Below are positions 1 to 9,400 of a DNA stretch of 64,000 nucleotides, piece by piece. The position numbers were made by a program, and so were the translations under genes. The DNA comes from Bradyrhizobium sp. CCBAU 51627 (GTDB lineage Bacteria; Pseudomonadota; Alphaproteobacteria; Rhizobiales; Xanthobacteraceae), in NCBI RefSeq assembly GCF_028128765.1, contig NZ_LBJG01000091.1, forward strand, positions 171,193 to 235,192. The letters run 5' to 3'. The notes below the pieces were generated by a model. It saw only the letters and a program-made list of their open reading frames with translations, was not told where the DNA came from and made no database searches. How positions within the stretch are numbered: the stretch's first letter is position 1; the number at the start of each line of letters is the position of its first letter.

Positions 1-2636
1 TCGCTGCTGCGTGTAAAGTCGGCGCTGTCGTAGGAGATTGCCCCTAGGATATAGGCCAGGATCCGCGGATCGGTCTCCTCGATGCGGTCCCATTCCTGCA
101 GCAAGGCTTTGACCTGCTCGGCCTGGAAATAAGCCATATAGCTCTTTCGATATGGCGACACGGGCGCAGGAGCCGGCGAATGGTCCTTGATCGACTGCGC
201 CAGCTGGTGCTCGTACGCAGAAACTTTATCCTGGTATTTTTGATAGCCGCGCTCCTGCAGCCACTTGCTCTCATAGCAGGCAAGTAACGGCTGCGGTTTG
301 ATCTTTGGAGCGGGCCTGTATTCTTTGTCTAACTCGTCAGCGTAAGCCGCCTGGGCAAGCTTGGCTTCTTTGAGCGCTTCAAAGGCGGAGGCGACGGATC
401 CGTTCAAGAGATGAAACAATTTCACTTGCAAGCAATCCGCGTTGCTCTGCTTCTTGCGGGATTGATCGAAGTCATCCTTCGGCACACAATCCCAAAAGCG
501 GCCGCTGCTCAGCGAGATGATGTCTTCCGTTTTCTGAGATAGCGTCCAACCAAGCGGCAGGTTGTAAAACGAGCCTGTTATGTCTATTCGACCGAACGTT
601 GGAAAGCGTTGCACGCTGGGCGTTACCTCGCTCTCCGGCCGACGATCGAGATTGGTGGCGTGATTAAGCGCAACATAGGCTCGAGAGCTTCGCGTGCTCA
701 AGAGCGCGCGCACCGGCTCCATGAGCTCACCGAACATGAAAGAGCCGTGGTCTCCAAACTGACCGCTCACCAGCGACAGCAGATAAATCCGGAATTTTGG
801 CGCGTCGGAGGTGCCCTTGATGCTGTTGAGCCGCTCAATCAAATCGAGCGCGGTCTCTATTCCGGAATTCTCGACATATCCGCCGTCCACGAGGCGCGCC
901 TGCGGATTGGCGGTAATACAATCGTTCCGCAAGGAGACCGTCGCTGCCGGCGTCATCCATGGGAACCGAGCGCTGGTAAAGGCCGCGGCACTAAGCGGAA
1001 TCCGCAGCGAGTGGCTCTTGACAGTTTGATCGGCTCCTGTGCCGCCACGATCAAGCATCGAGAGAATACAGAGGTCTTTGTCTTTCGCGTGGAGCGGGTC
1101 GATATCGAATGGCGAGATCACAACTCGCTTGCCGCTACCGGCATCCGTCGTATTCAACAACAGCGCCGGCATATTGTTGGAAGGTGTCCAATGTGACTGA
1201 AAGTCGGCCTTTAGCAGATTGGATTGGTCGCCAGCGCCCTTGCGGTTCTTGAGCATTCTGTCTGCAGCATTCTCCAGCGTGTACTCCAGAAAGCGCGCGC
1301 GATCAAAACTTGGGATAGCGAGCGGAGAAAACAGCTGGGTGAAGTCAGTAAATAGAAAACCGGCAACCAAGGGCGAGAGAAAATCCGTCTCTAAGATGCT
1401 TGCAACGCGTTGTTCTACCTGCCCGGGGGCATCGATATCCTCGGCCCGGCCGACGCCAGCCAGAAAGTCAGCGATCTTCGGGCATGTCTTTACGTCGAGA
1501 GCAACCATATCAAGTGGCGCATTGTCGGCGTGAAGCGCAGCTGCGAAGATTGCCGAGCCGACACTCCCTCCGGAGACGCCGCTTATCGCAAACAGATGCT
1601 GCCGAAATGCCGGACAGAGATCCTGCATCCTGGCAAGAAAGCGCGCCGCATTGTTGGCTGCGTAGATGCCTCCGCCCTGGGCAGCCACAATGAACACCGG
1701 ATATTCTCCGAGCCTCTCGGCCTCGGCCAGGCGCGGTTTTTGCCGAAGCCAATCGCGAAATGATTCGACTGCAGAAATGCGCATCTCTTCTGATGGGCCG
1801 GTTGCTCCGGCCACGCTGCGTAGCCCGTGGTCATCGCCTCCGAACAATGAGGCAACCAGGAACAAGCCGCCAAACACAACCGGTATAAAAGGAAAATTGA
1901 ACCTGATCGTCAGCAGTGCAAAGTGGGTGGTGAGACCTGCCACGCACATCGAAAAGAGAGCGATTACGCCGAACGATCCGACGAATTGTGCAAGCCTGTC
2001 CGGAAACAAAACGAACCCGGTCGTCAACAGGGCGATGCCGCCGATCGTGAGCGCGAGAAATCTATAGCGGATGAAATAGGCGATGTTCGCCCGGTTCGCG
2101 AGTGCGGCCGAGCGATGCTTTGATCCCATCCGCCAGGCGAATACAACAAACGAGGCGAGCAGGATCAACATGGCAAGCGCAAGGATGAGCAGCATGTTCC
2201 GCTCGAAGGCGAGCGCTTGGTCCTGAATGCGGAAGATGCTGCCGACCTCCTCGACTTCACCGATCTTTTCAGCCGGCCGCGAGGCGAGTTGACCTGCCGT
2301 CGCGGCGATGATCGGCAACCCTCCGAGTACAATGGGTGCAACTTTGATATAAAACGCCACGCGCCCCCTAGCGGGCGGGATATGAGGCAGGGTTGCGGCG
2401 CTAAGCTGAAAAGCGGCTGCCCAGATCGTTAGCGCAATCACGCCCACGGCGACGAACTCTTTGAGGGTTACCCACCCAATGTCGTCAGCGGCTATCCGGT
2501 AGAGCTCTTGAATCTGATCTGGCAAGTACAACAATATTGAAATGAGCACCGAAAGAAGAGCAATCCACCGGAGGTTGCGCAACAATGTAAAGAGCTGCTC
2601 GCGCACAGTCATCGCGTCAATTTCCATACTGTCCAT
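1..2636 (-). CDS. Membrane-anchored patatin-like phospholipase family protein (3' end outside window)
   Basis: Open from an ATG at 2636 to the left edge without a stop (at least 878 residues). An AAGGA lies about 10 nt upstream. The first ~250 residues hold several hydrophobic segments (for example LRWIALLSVLISILLYL), so the N-terminal half is probably membrane-embedded. The remainder shows the patatin signature: a glycine-rich oxyanion loop AAQGGGIYAA near residue 318, the nucleophile elbow GVSGGSVGSA (GxSxG) near residue 355, and the Asp of the Ser-Asp dyad in VDGGYVENSG near residue 583. Known role of the family: lipid acyl hydrolase; a cytoplasmic-face catalytic domain attached to membrane helices is inferred. 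Substrate unknown. A decayed inverted copy of its first ~110 codons lies at the other end of the window (63447-63767). Confidence 0.85.
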   Translation of the reverse strand, partial: MDSMEIDAMTVREQLFTLLRNLRWIALLSVLISILLYLPDQIQELYRIAADDIGWVTLKEFVAVGVIALTIWAAAFQLSAATLPHIPPARGRVAFYIKVAPIVLGGLPIIAATAGQLASRPAEKIGEVEEVGSIFRIQDQALAFERNMLLILALAMLILLASFVVFAWRMGSKHRSAALANRANIAYFIRYRFLALTIGGIALLTTGFVLFPDRLAQFVGSFGVIALFSMCVAGLTTHFALLTIRFNFPFIPVVFGGLFLVASLFGGDDHGLRSVAGATGPSEEMRISAVESFRDWLRQKPRLAEAERLGEYPVFIVAAQGGGIYAANNAARFLARMQDLCPAFRQHLFAISGVSGGSVGSAIFAAALHADNAPLDMVALDVKTCPKIADFLAGVGRAEDIDAPGQVEQRVASILETDFLSPLVAGFLFTDFTQLFSPLAIPSFDRARFLEYTLENAADRMLKNRKGAGDQSNLLKADFQSHWTPSNNMPALLLNTTDAGSGKRVVISPFDIDPLHAKDKDLCILSMLDRGGTGADQTVKSHSLRIPLSAAAFTSARFPWMTPAATVSLRNDCITANPQARLVDGGYVENSGIETALDLIERLNSIKGTSDAPKFRIYLLSLVSGQFGDHGSFMFGELMEPVRALLSTRSSRAYVALNHATNLDRRPESEVTPSVQRFPTFGRIDITGSFYNLPLGWTLSQKTEDIISLSSGRFWDCVPKDDFDQSRKKQSNADCLQVKLFHLLNGSVASAFEALKEAKLAQAAYADELDKEYRPAPKIKPQPLLACYESKWLQERGYQKYQDKVSAYEHQLAQSIKDHSPAPAPVSPYRKSYMAYFQAEQVKALLQEWDRIEETDPRILAYILGAISYDSADFTRSS

Positions 2637-2790
2637 CGGAGAGAGTCCTTAGCGAGGAAACAGGCCGGATTCTGCAAAATCGTACCAGCCCTCGTCGAAG
2701 GCATTCGGCGGCCCGTGACAAATTGACGGGAGATCTCCCATCGGGCACCGCCCCGAAAATTAATAACATAACCTACAGTAGTGGCGGGAT

Positions 2791-2931
2791 TTATCGAATA
2801 TTCTCTTGAATCGTCAAGAGATTTTCGATGTTGAGGATCAAGACCGGTGATGTCGGTGTTTTTCGCTCTCGATCCGCAACCTTGCGCACTTTTTCTTCAT
2901 TCATTCGAATAGAAGCGCAACAATCCCGCAT
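2791..2931 (-). CDS. Small conserved ORF upstream of the patatin-like gene
   Basis: 46 codons from ATG 2931 to TAA at 2791, ending about 155 nt before the patatin-like start and on the same strand. No known family was recognised. Its stretch SIRMNEEKVRKV matches SMRMSDEKVRAV in a second copy at 63128-63265, and the flanking CCTACAGTAGTGG is also shared. Substitutions that keep residue character (N/S, E/D, K/A) suggest the frame was once under protein-level selection. The reading frame upstream of the ATG stays open only as far as a TGA about 50 nt away, so the true start could be slightly earlier. Function unknown. Confidence 0.45.
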   Translation of the reverse strand: MRDCCASIRMNEEKVRKVADRERKTPTSPVLILNIENLLTIQENIR

Positions 2932-2959
2932 GGCCAGCTCGATCTCATTATCAGCCCCG

Positions 2960-3160
2960 AAATCGACCTCGGATCATCATCACTCGCTGTGGCCTTCAAC
3001 ACTTGGCACTCGCGGCTCGGATGGAAGACCCCGTCCGAGTTCGCAGTCACCTGCCAACCGCGCCGGGATCTGGCGCTGCGCTATGCCGAGGGCTCCGCGC
3101 CAGCTCCCGTCGCTACCACCACCCAACCGGGCAAATCCAACAGCCGGAGCGAACTCAGGA
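2960..3160 (+). pseudogene. IS3-family transposase OrfB, C-terminal relic
   Basis: In one plus-strand frame the sequence reads AFNTWHSRLGWKTPSEFAV, then LRYAEGSAPAPVA, ending near a TAG. This resembles the tail of IS3-type integrase-core transposases (a 'YN..RPH..LG..TPSEFA' block followed by a 'L.Y.EGSAPRPVA' tail). The catalytic DDE part, the start and the inverted repeats are absent. It marks an old insertion beside the duplicated left-edge block. Confidence 0.55.
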
Positions 3161-3917
3161 TTGGATAAAACTTGGGGCAAGGTCAGAGCTGTTGGGGCGA
3201 CGAAGCAGGCTCATCCTAGATCTGCCGGCGTCTCCGGGGCGCCGACGCCCAGGTCCTTGGTTTCGACTGTTATGTGGCCGGGCTGAGCTCCCAGAATCCG
3301 GCAGTACAATTCTCATTCGCGGTCGATTGGGACCTGCCACCGGGGCCACGACCGCACGCTTCGGCAGAAGGCGACCTGCTTCTGAACGCGCTGCGCGCTC
3401 GTCACGTCCGTGGGTCTCCCTCGCCAGGAGCGAGCACAATCCCGCAATCGATGAGAAGGAAAACGAATCGGGTCAAAAGCACATAGTTATCGAAAGGGCC
3501 CGTGGATCCAGGCTCTTTGGCAAGCTGTGTTGCTCATCGGATGAGTCGCTTCAACACCGTGCCCTTAAATTATGCGCGAAGAAGCGCACGATCCTAAAAG
3601 TCCGAGTTCCACCTGCATTCCGATGGCTCACGGCGGCGAAGGTGGGCTTCTCTTTTAGCGGGTCCGAATTGCCTTCAAAAACTTGCCGCCTGGCCAAAAG
3701 ACGATCTCCCAGACTTAGCGGTTGCCGTCGCACACGATCTGAAGCGTTTGGCCGAGCAGATCCTGATGCGCTGGATGTCGCCTTTTGACCTCCATCGAAC
3801 CGCCCTTCTGGTCCTTTCGCCTTATCCCATTTCCCTATGGATTCTCGGGAAATACTCTCGAAATCGGCGAGTAGAATAGCTTATAGTCGCGTCATAAGCG
3901 TACAAGGGGGCTTCTCG
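3161..3917. other. Intergenic region upstream of the AAA/helicase operon
   Basis: About 750 nt with no gene I can support. Long plus-strand ORFs here are Arg/Ser/Pro-rich and match nothing recognisable. The promoter of the downstream four-gene operon must lie in this stretch or in the first bases of the next ORF. An A/G-rich AAGGGGG at 3902-3909 is the likely ribosome binding site for the GTG at 3918. Confidence 0.4.
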
Positions 3918-5747
3918 GTGCAGGACCGTTCGGTGGAAAGAGCCAGATGGCTCCGCGATTTGCTGCGCTTTTTGCCTCTCCGCAGCCAATTCGTGCTCTC
4001 CGGCAATACGCGGGACCTCCAGATCCACGAGGTCGGTTCAGGCGAGTTGACCGCAGCGCCGCTATCGAGGGTGCTGCCGGACGTTTTAAAGGCAGCTGGT
4101 TATGGACGGATCGCATGGTTTGATCTCCTGAACGGATTTCGGGACGTCGAGCCGGCCGACGGAAGCTACCTCACTCAACTCGGTCTAGTGCCGACTGCTG
4201 GCACAGCGGCGGGCGGGATCGATCTGTTGTCGACGACGCTCGAACGGCACGTCATGGCTGAAGGCCAGCCCTCCGCCCTCATCGTCGACTTTGCGTCAAG
4301 ACTGATCGCGCGAAACGATGCCTTATCACCTGCCGAGCACCAGCTTTTCTCCCGGGCGCTGATCCTGTCTCATGCGGCGCGGGCGCGTCCGGCAGGCGAT
4401 AAGCGGCTACCCTTCTTCAATACTGTCGTCTGGATCGTGGACAAGGAGGGTGACCTGCCCGATTGGTTCCTGATCGGAAACCCGAAGATCAGACATGTGC
4501 CAATCGGGCGACCGGATCATCTTGCGAGAAGGAGCATGATCCGCTCCCTTGTCCGAAGTCTGCCCGGCGCGCAGAACGCGGACCAATCCGACCTAGAAAA
4601 GTGTACTCAAGCATTCGTGGACGAGACTGAAGGCCTTCTGTTGCTCGACGTCAGCGCGGTCGCGCAGCTCGCCCGCAGCGAAGGCGTGCAGTTCGATCGG
4701 ATCGGGGATGCCGTGCGGCGCTTCAAGGTGGGCGTGACTGAGGATCCATGGCGCAAGATCAGTCGCGACAAGATCAATTCAGGTGAAGAATTCGTCAGAC
4801 GCCGCGTCAAGGGACAGTCCCACGCAGTCACGCACATGCTCGATATCGTCAAGCGCGCAGTGACGGGGATTGGACAATCGCCGCGCGGCGGCCGGCCGAG
4901 GGGTGTCGTCTTTCTTGCCGGGCCGACCGGTGTCGGCAAGACGGAACTCGCCAAGACCATCACCAGCCTGCTTTTCGGCGATGAATCTGCGTATATCCGC
5001 TTCGACATGTCCGAGTTCAGTGCCGAGCACTCGGACCAACGGCTGATCGGGGCACCGCCCGGCTATATCGGATATGATGTCGGCGGCGAGCTCACGAACG
5101 CAATCCGTGAAAAGCCGTTCAGCGTCGTCCTGTTCGACGAAATCGAAAAGGCCCATCCGAGGATTCTCGACAAGTTTCTGCAGGTCCTTGACGACGGCGT
5201 CCTCACCTCGGGACGAGGCGATCGTGTCTATTTCTCCGAAGCGTTCATTGTCTTCACCTCGAATTTAGGCATCTACGTACCGGGGCCATCTGGTGAGAGA
5301 ATTGCCAACGTCACGCCCGAAGAGAACTTCGACGGCGTGCGGAGAAAGGTCCGAAGCGAGATCGAAAAGCACTTCAAACAGGTCCTCAACCGGCCCGAGA
5401 TATTGAACCGGATCGGAGAGAACGTCATCGTCTTCGATTTCATCCGGCCCGAGGTTGCAAACGAGATATTCGATCAGATGGTCGACAACCTGCTCAGGGA
5501 CGTCAAATCGCTCGGCTATGGCGTGACCTTGACCGGGGCTGCCCGCGAGGTCCTTCGCGGTCTGTGCCTTTCTGATCTTTCAAACGGCGGCCGCGGCATC
5601 CGCAATCAGGTTGAATCTCACCTTATCAACCCGCTGTCGCGCAGTCTCTTCGATCGCGGAGCGGAAGCCGGACACAGATACAGGATTGAACAGATTCGAG
5701 CTGGGCCATCGACCACGATCGATCTCGTGAGCGAGCAGTCCCCATGA
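3918..5747 (+). CDS. ClpB/ClpA-type AAA+ ATPase with a degenerate N-terminal AAA-like half
   Basis: About 609 residues. The C-terminal half is a complete Clp-class (AAA_2) module: Walker A GPTGVGKTELA near residue 334, Walker B VVLFDEIEKAHP near 403, sensor-1 FTSNLG near 445, and the arginine-finger block RPEILNRIGENV followed by a C-terminal subdomain. The first ~300 residues look like a second AAA-like domain that lacks Walker A but keeps beta-strand and lid-like segments. Start: GTG 3918 has AAGGGGG 8 nt upstream, while the frame stays open to an ATG at 3837 with no such site, so GTG is preferred. The stop overlaps the next gene's ATG (ATGA), indicating translational coupling. Family role: ATP-driven protein remodelling or unfolding; the target here is unknown. 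Confidence 0.85.
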   Translation: MQDRSVERARWLRDLLRFLPLRSQFVLSGNTRDLQIHEVGSGELTAAPLSRVLPDVLKAAGYGRIAWFDLLNGFRDVEPADGSYLTQLGLVPTAGTAAGGIDLLSTTLERHVMAEGQPSALIVDFASRLIARNDALSPAEHQLFSRALILSHAARARPAGDKRLPFFNTVVWIVDKEGDLPDWFLIGNPKIRHVPIGRPDHLARRSMIRSLVRSLPGAQNADQSDLEKCTQAFVDETEGLLLLDVSAVAQLARSEGVQFDRIGDAVRRFKVGVTEDPWRKISRDKINSGEEFVRRRVKGQSHAVTHMLDIVKRAVTGIGQSPRGGRPRGVVFLAGPTGVGKTELAKTITSLLFGDESAYIRFDMSEFSAEHSDQRLIGAPPGYIGYDVGGELTNAIREKPFSVVLFDEIEKAHPRILDKFLQVLDDGVLTSGRGDRVYFSEAFIVFTSNLGIYVPGPSGERIANVTPEENFDGVRRKVRSEIEKHFKQVLNRPEILNRIGENVIVFDFIRPEVANEIFDQMVDNLLRDVKSLGYGVTLTGAAREVLRGLCLSDLSNGGRGIRNQVESHLINPLSRSLFDRGAEAGHRYRIEQIRAGPSTTIDLVSEQSP

Positions 5748-6394
5748 GGATGGTCAATCTGTCGCGCATCCATTTCCCGGTCACAACGTTGGGGCCAGGC
5801 CGAAGGATCGGGATCTGGTTTCAAGGCTGTTCGATCCGGTGCCCAGGATGCATATCCATGGACACCTGGGCACACGGACGAGGAACGACGACCGTAGAGG
5901 AAGTCGTCGAGGCAGTCTTGCCATGGCTTTCGACCGCCGACGGGATCACGATTTCGGGTGGCGAGCCCTTCGATCAGCGCGAGGCTTTGTTCGATCTCCT
6001 GGCGCGGCTTAGAGCTCGAACCAAGGCAGACATCCTGGTCTTTACTGGCTACCCGTGGACCGCGATCTGCGAAGCGCTAGCCACATCGCCATCTCTCATT
6101 GACGCGGTCGTTTCCGGGCCGTTCGATATCGATGAAAAGCAAACCCTCGCGCTTCGTGGCAGCGACAATCAGGAGCTGCACCTCATGACGCCCCTGGGCC
6201 GCGCTCGGTTCGCGAGTTTCGACCGGCCAATCGACGAACGAGACCGCACCTTCGACGTGATGTTCGACGATAATGGCGACGTCTGGCTTGCGGGCATTCC
6301 GGCTCGCGGCGACTTCCGGCGCTTGCGAAATATCCTCGAAGGCGGCGGGTCGACGCTGGGAATTTCGGAAGATACACGTTTCCTTTCGGTTTAG
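5744..6394 (+). CDS. NrdG/PflA-like radical-SAM activating protein (4Fe-4S single-cluster domain)
   Basis: 216 residues. The N-terminus carries QGCSIRCPGC, a CX3CX2C motif that binds the radical-SAM 4Fe-4S cluster, followed by the SAM-binding GGEPFDQ about 50 residues later. The size matches activases of anaerobic ribonucleotide reductase and related glycyl-radical activators, but no glycyl-radical partner is nearby. The C-terminal third (RGDFRRLRNILEGGG) is shorter than in QueE-type enzymes. The gene overlaps the AAA+ ATPase by 4 nt and ends 9 nt before the helicase start, so it belongs to the same operon. Its substrate may be one of the operon's own large proteins; that is inference. Confidence 0.8.
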   Translation: MRMVNLSRIHFPVTTLGPGRRIGIWFQGCSIRCPGCISMDTWAHGRGTTTVEEVVEAVLPWLSTADGITISGGEPFDQREALFDLLARLRARTKADILVFTGYPWTAICEALATSPSLIDAVVSGPFDIDEKQTLALRGSDNQELHLMTPLGRARFASFDRPIDERDRTFDVMFDDNGDVWLAGIPARGDFRRLRNILEGGGSTLGISEDTRFLSV

Positions 6395-6403
6395 ATTTTG
6401 CTC

Positions 6404-9400
6404 ATGATCAGACTTTGCCCGAACTGCAATACCGAGCGCCCCGTCAGCGAGATCTTTTGCGAAGGCACGTTGAACGGCCAAACCTGTGGCTGGGACCTGT
6501 CGGTGGTCGATATAACGCCGGCCGGATCGGCGAGACCAAGGCCAAATCCTGCTGTAATTCCTCTTCCGAGCGCGCCGACCTGCCGAAACGGTCATCAGGG
6601 CGCTCCTGGCGACCTGATCTGCAGCCTATGCGGCGAGCCGATCATCGAAGGGGACGAGGCGCCCTCACCGACCGAGCCCATTCCGACGCCACAGCCCGCG
6701 CCAGCGTCCGGCCAAGAAACGGTCGTGGACGGTTGGCATCTGCTGGATCGGATCGCCTCGTCCAGCACAGTTCGCGAGCGCTTTGTCGCCACGCGCGCCT
6801 CAGACGCACAGCGAGGAATACTCACGCTTTACGCCATAGGCTCGGAACCGGACCAAGCGATCTACGATTTGCTCTTAAAGCTTCCTCGAGATCACGTCCC
6901 GGAATTCTTCGCAACCGGTCGTTGGCAAGACCGCGCCTACGAGGTCGCGGAGGAATTTAAGGACGGCACTCTGGCGGATTTTGCCGTCGATCGAGCCGAT
7001 CCGGCGTCTCTTGCAACGTTAGTCGGCGAGCTCGCCAAGGCCGTTCACGCTCTCACCGAAGCCGGATTGCGACACAGGGATCTGCGCCCTTCCGTTGTCT
7101 TCGTGCGGTCAAAAGAGCCACTTGACCTCGTCGTCGGGGGCTTCGGCTCGGCACGGCTCTCCGAATTCGACCTCGATATCGTGTCTCCACTTGAAACCAC
7201 TCGCTATATGGCGCCCGAGGCGATCGCCGGCGGCGTCGCCCCGGCGTCCGACTGGTGGAGCATGGGGATGATCTTGTTGGAGAAGATCACCCAAGGCGCG
7301 TGCTTCGCAGGTATCAATGAGCAGGCCTTTCTGATCCACATTCTCACCAACGGCGTACACCTCCCCGAAAGTCTGGACGAGCGGACCAACACGTTGCTGC
7401 GCGGCCTGTTGGCGCGTGACAGGCGTCAGCGTTGGCAGTGGAAGGAAGTTCAGGCTTGGCTACGCGGAGAAAGCGTATCTGCGCCCGCGCCCGATACAGC
7501 GGCCGACACAGAGGGCGGGAGCTCGATTTCGCTGGGCGGCAAACAATATCGATCTGCAAACATGTTCGCATTGGCAGCCGCGGAAGCTGCGAACTGGGAC
7601 CAAGCCAAGGCGCTTGTCCTCAGAGGCGCCGTTGCAAGCTGGACTGCGGAGGCCGGCTTCGAAGCGGCTGTTGCGGCAGGTCTACGGCAAATTCTGCGGA
7701 CTGACGACCTTCAGGAGGATTTGAAGCTCTCCATCTCACTTAAAACCCTCAATCCGTCGATGCCTCTGATCGTCAGAGGCAATATCGTCACACCGGGTTG
7801 GCTGCTTGACCACCCGAGCGACGGCTACAGCCTGATCACAGGTCCTGCACCCGACCTGCTGCGGAAAATTGATTCGGACGATTGGCTCTGGCGCCTGAAG
7901 GTCCGCTCGGACACGGTTCGTAAGCGACTGGACCAACTCGAAATCGCGGTCGACGAGGATGCTCTGCGCGTTCACCTGCTGTCGACCTCTATGGCCCGCC
8001 TGGCCGCGCTCTGGGAAGAACGGCGACGGCTTTTCCCCGATACCGACCATGCCGGCGTAGCAGCGCTCACTGAGCGACGCATTTCGGCGGAAGAAGACCT
8101 CGTCATCCTGCTCAGCGCGACCTCTAACCAGTTCCGCTCGGTCGCCGAGGTCATCGAAGAAGCAGAAAAGGAAGCGTCGACGGCCGGGCTCGGCCACTTT
8201 TCGGCAGGGGAGGCGACAACGCTTCTCGGCCGCCCACGTCGCGAGATCTACCAGGCGATTGACGAGCGCATTCAAAACTTCGCCAGATGCGGCATCAAGG
8301 ACGTCGACGAGTGGGCGGACCAGTTTCGCTTGGACCGACGAATGCCCTTAGGGCGCGCGCTCGCTCTTCTTTGTGTACCCGCCGAGACGTGGAGAGCGCT
8401 TCCGAAGCAAGGCTATGTGTCGACGATCTTGGACTTTTTCGCCAAGCGGATTTCAGGCGGCGTGTTGCGCGGGCCGCTGACGCGCATGCTGATCGGCAAA
8501 TCGGCCAGGATCGATCTCACCGAGCTCGATACGCCCAGAGTGCCGGCAACTGACATTCTAGACCAACTGCTTGGTCGTACGAACCGAATCGTGAACGTCG
8601 ATCCGGCGGCTTTCGCCGATGACGACGGGCTGGAGCGAAGGTTGCGCTCCTTGCACTCCCATGCATTGCTTTACAGGCGCGATACCGGCATCGATGGGCT
8701 GTTCATGGGATTTCCATTCCTGATCATGCGCGATCATCGGCCGAACGCGAAGCCGCGGATTGCGCCGGTCCTGCTGTGGCCGGTGCGCGTCAATCCGGAG
8801 GTCGGAAACCGCGGTCACATCACTTTAAGTTATGGGCGCGAGAGAAATCCCGATACCGAGATCGAGCATGTTCTCGTCAATCCCGCTCTCGAAGGAATGG
8901 TCGGCATTGCCGAGGCGAGACGTTGGCAGGAAGCGGCCAACGAGCTCCTGACGCATGCAAGCTTGTCCGTCCAGGCGGTGATGGACGCCTTCAGCCGATT
9001 GGCCAAGCCTGTCGGCAGCGAATTGACTGCGCTTCCCGGCAAGGACCTCGAAGTCGGCGCGCAAGAACGACAGCTGGTGCCAGCAGCCGTGCTGTTCCAT
9101 CTGGCCTTCATGGGCCAGGCGGTGATGAAGGATCTCGAGACCCTCCGGGGCTTGCCGCCGACGGCCACGGCGCTCGAGGCCGCCCTGCGCCTGAACGAAC
9201 AGCAGGCGGCGCCTTCGGCATCCCCTCCGGTGAAAGAGGCCGACCGGTACTTTACTGCGGATAGTGATCCCTCGCAGGAAGCGGCCGTCCTCGACGCGCG
9301 TCAGGCCCCGGGACTGGTCATCGAGGGACCTCCCGGAACCGGCAAGAGCCAGACCATCGTCAACATGGTCGCGGACGCCATCGGCACGGGAAAATCGCTC

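Noticed and set aside
609..1196. Plus-strand ORF opposite the patatin-like gene
   Set aside because: Antisense shadow; the minus frame carries the patatin catalytic motifs.
3003..3788. Plus-strand ORF of 261 codons before the operon
   Set aside because: Arg/Ser-rich, overlaps the IS3 relic in another frame, and has no motif or credible ribosome binding site.
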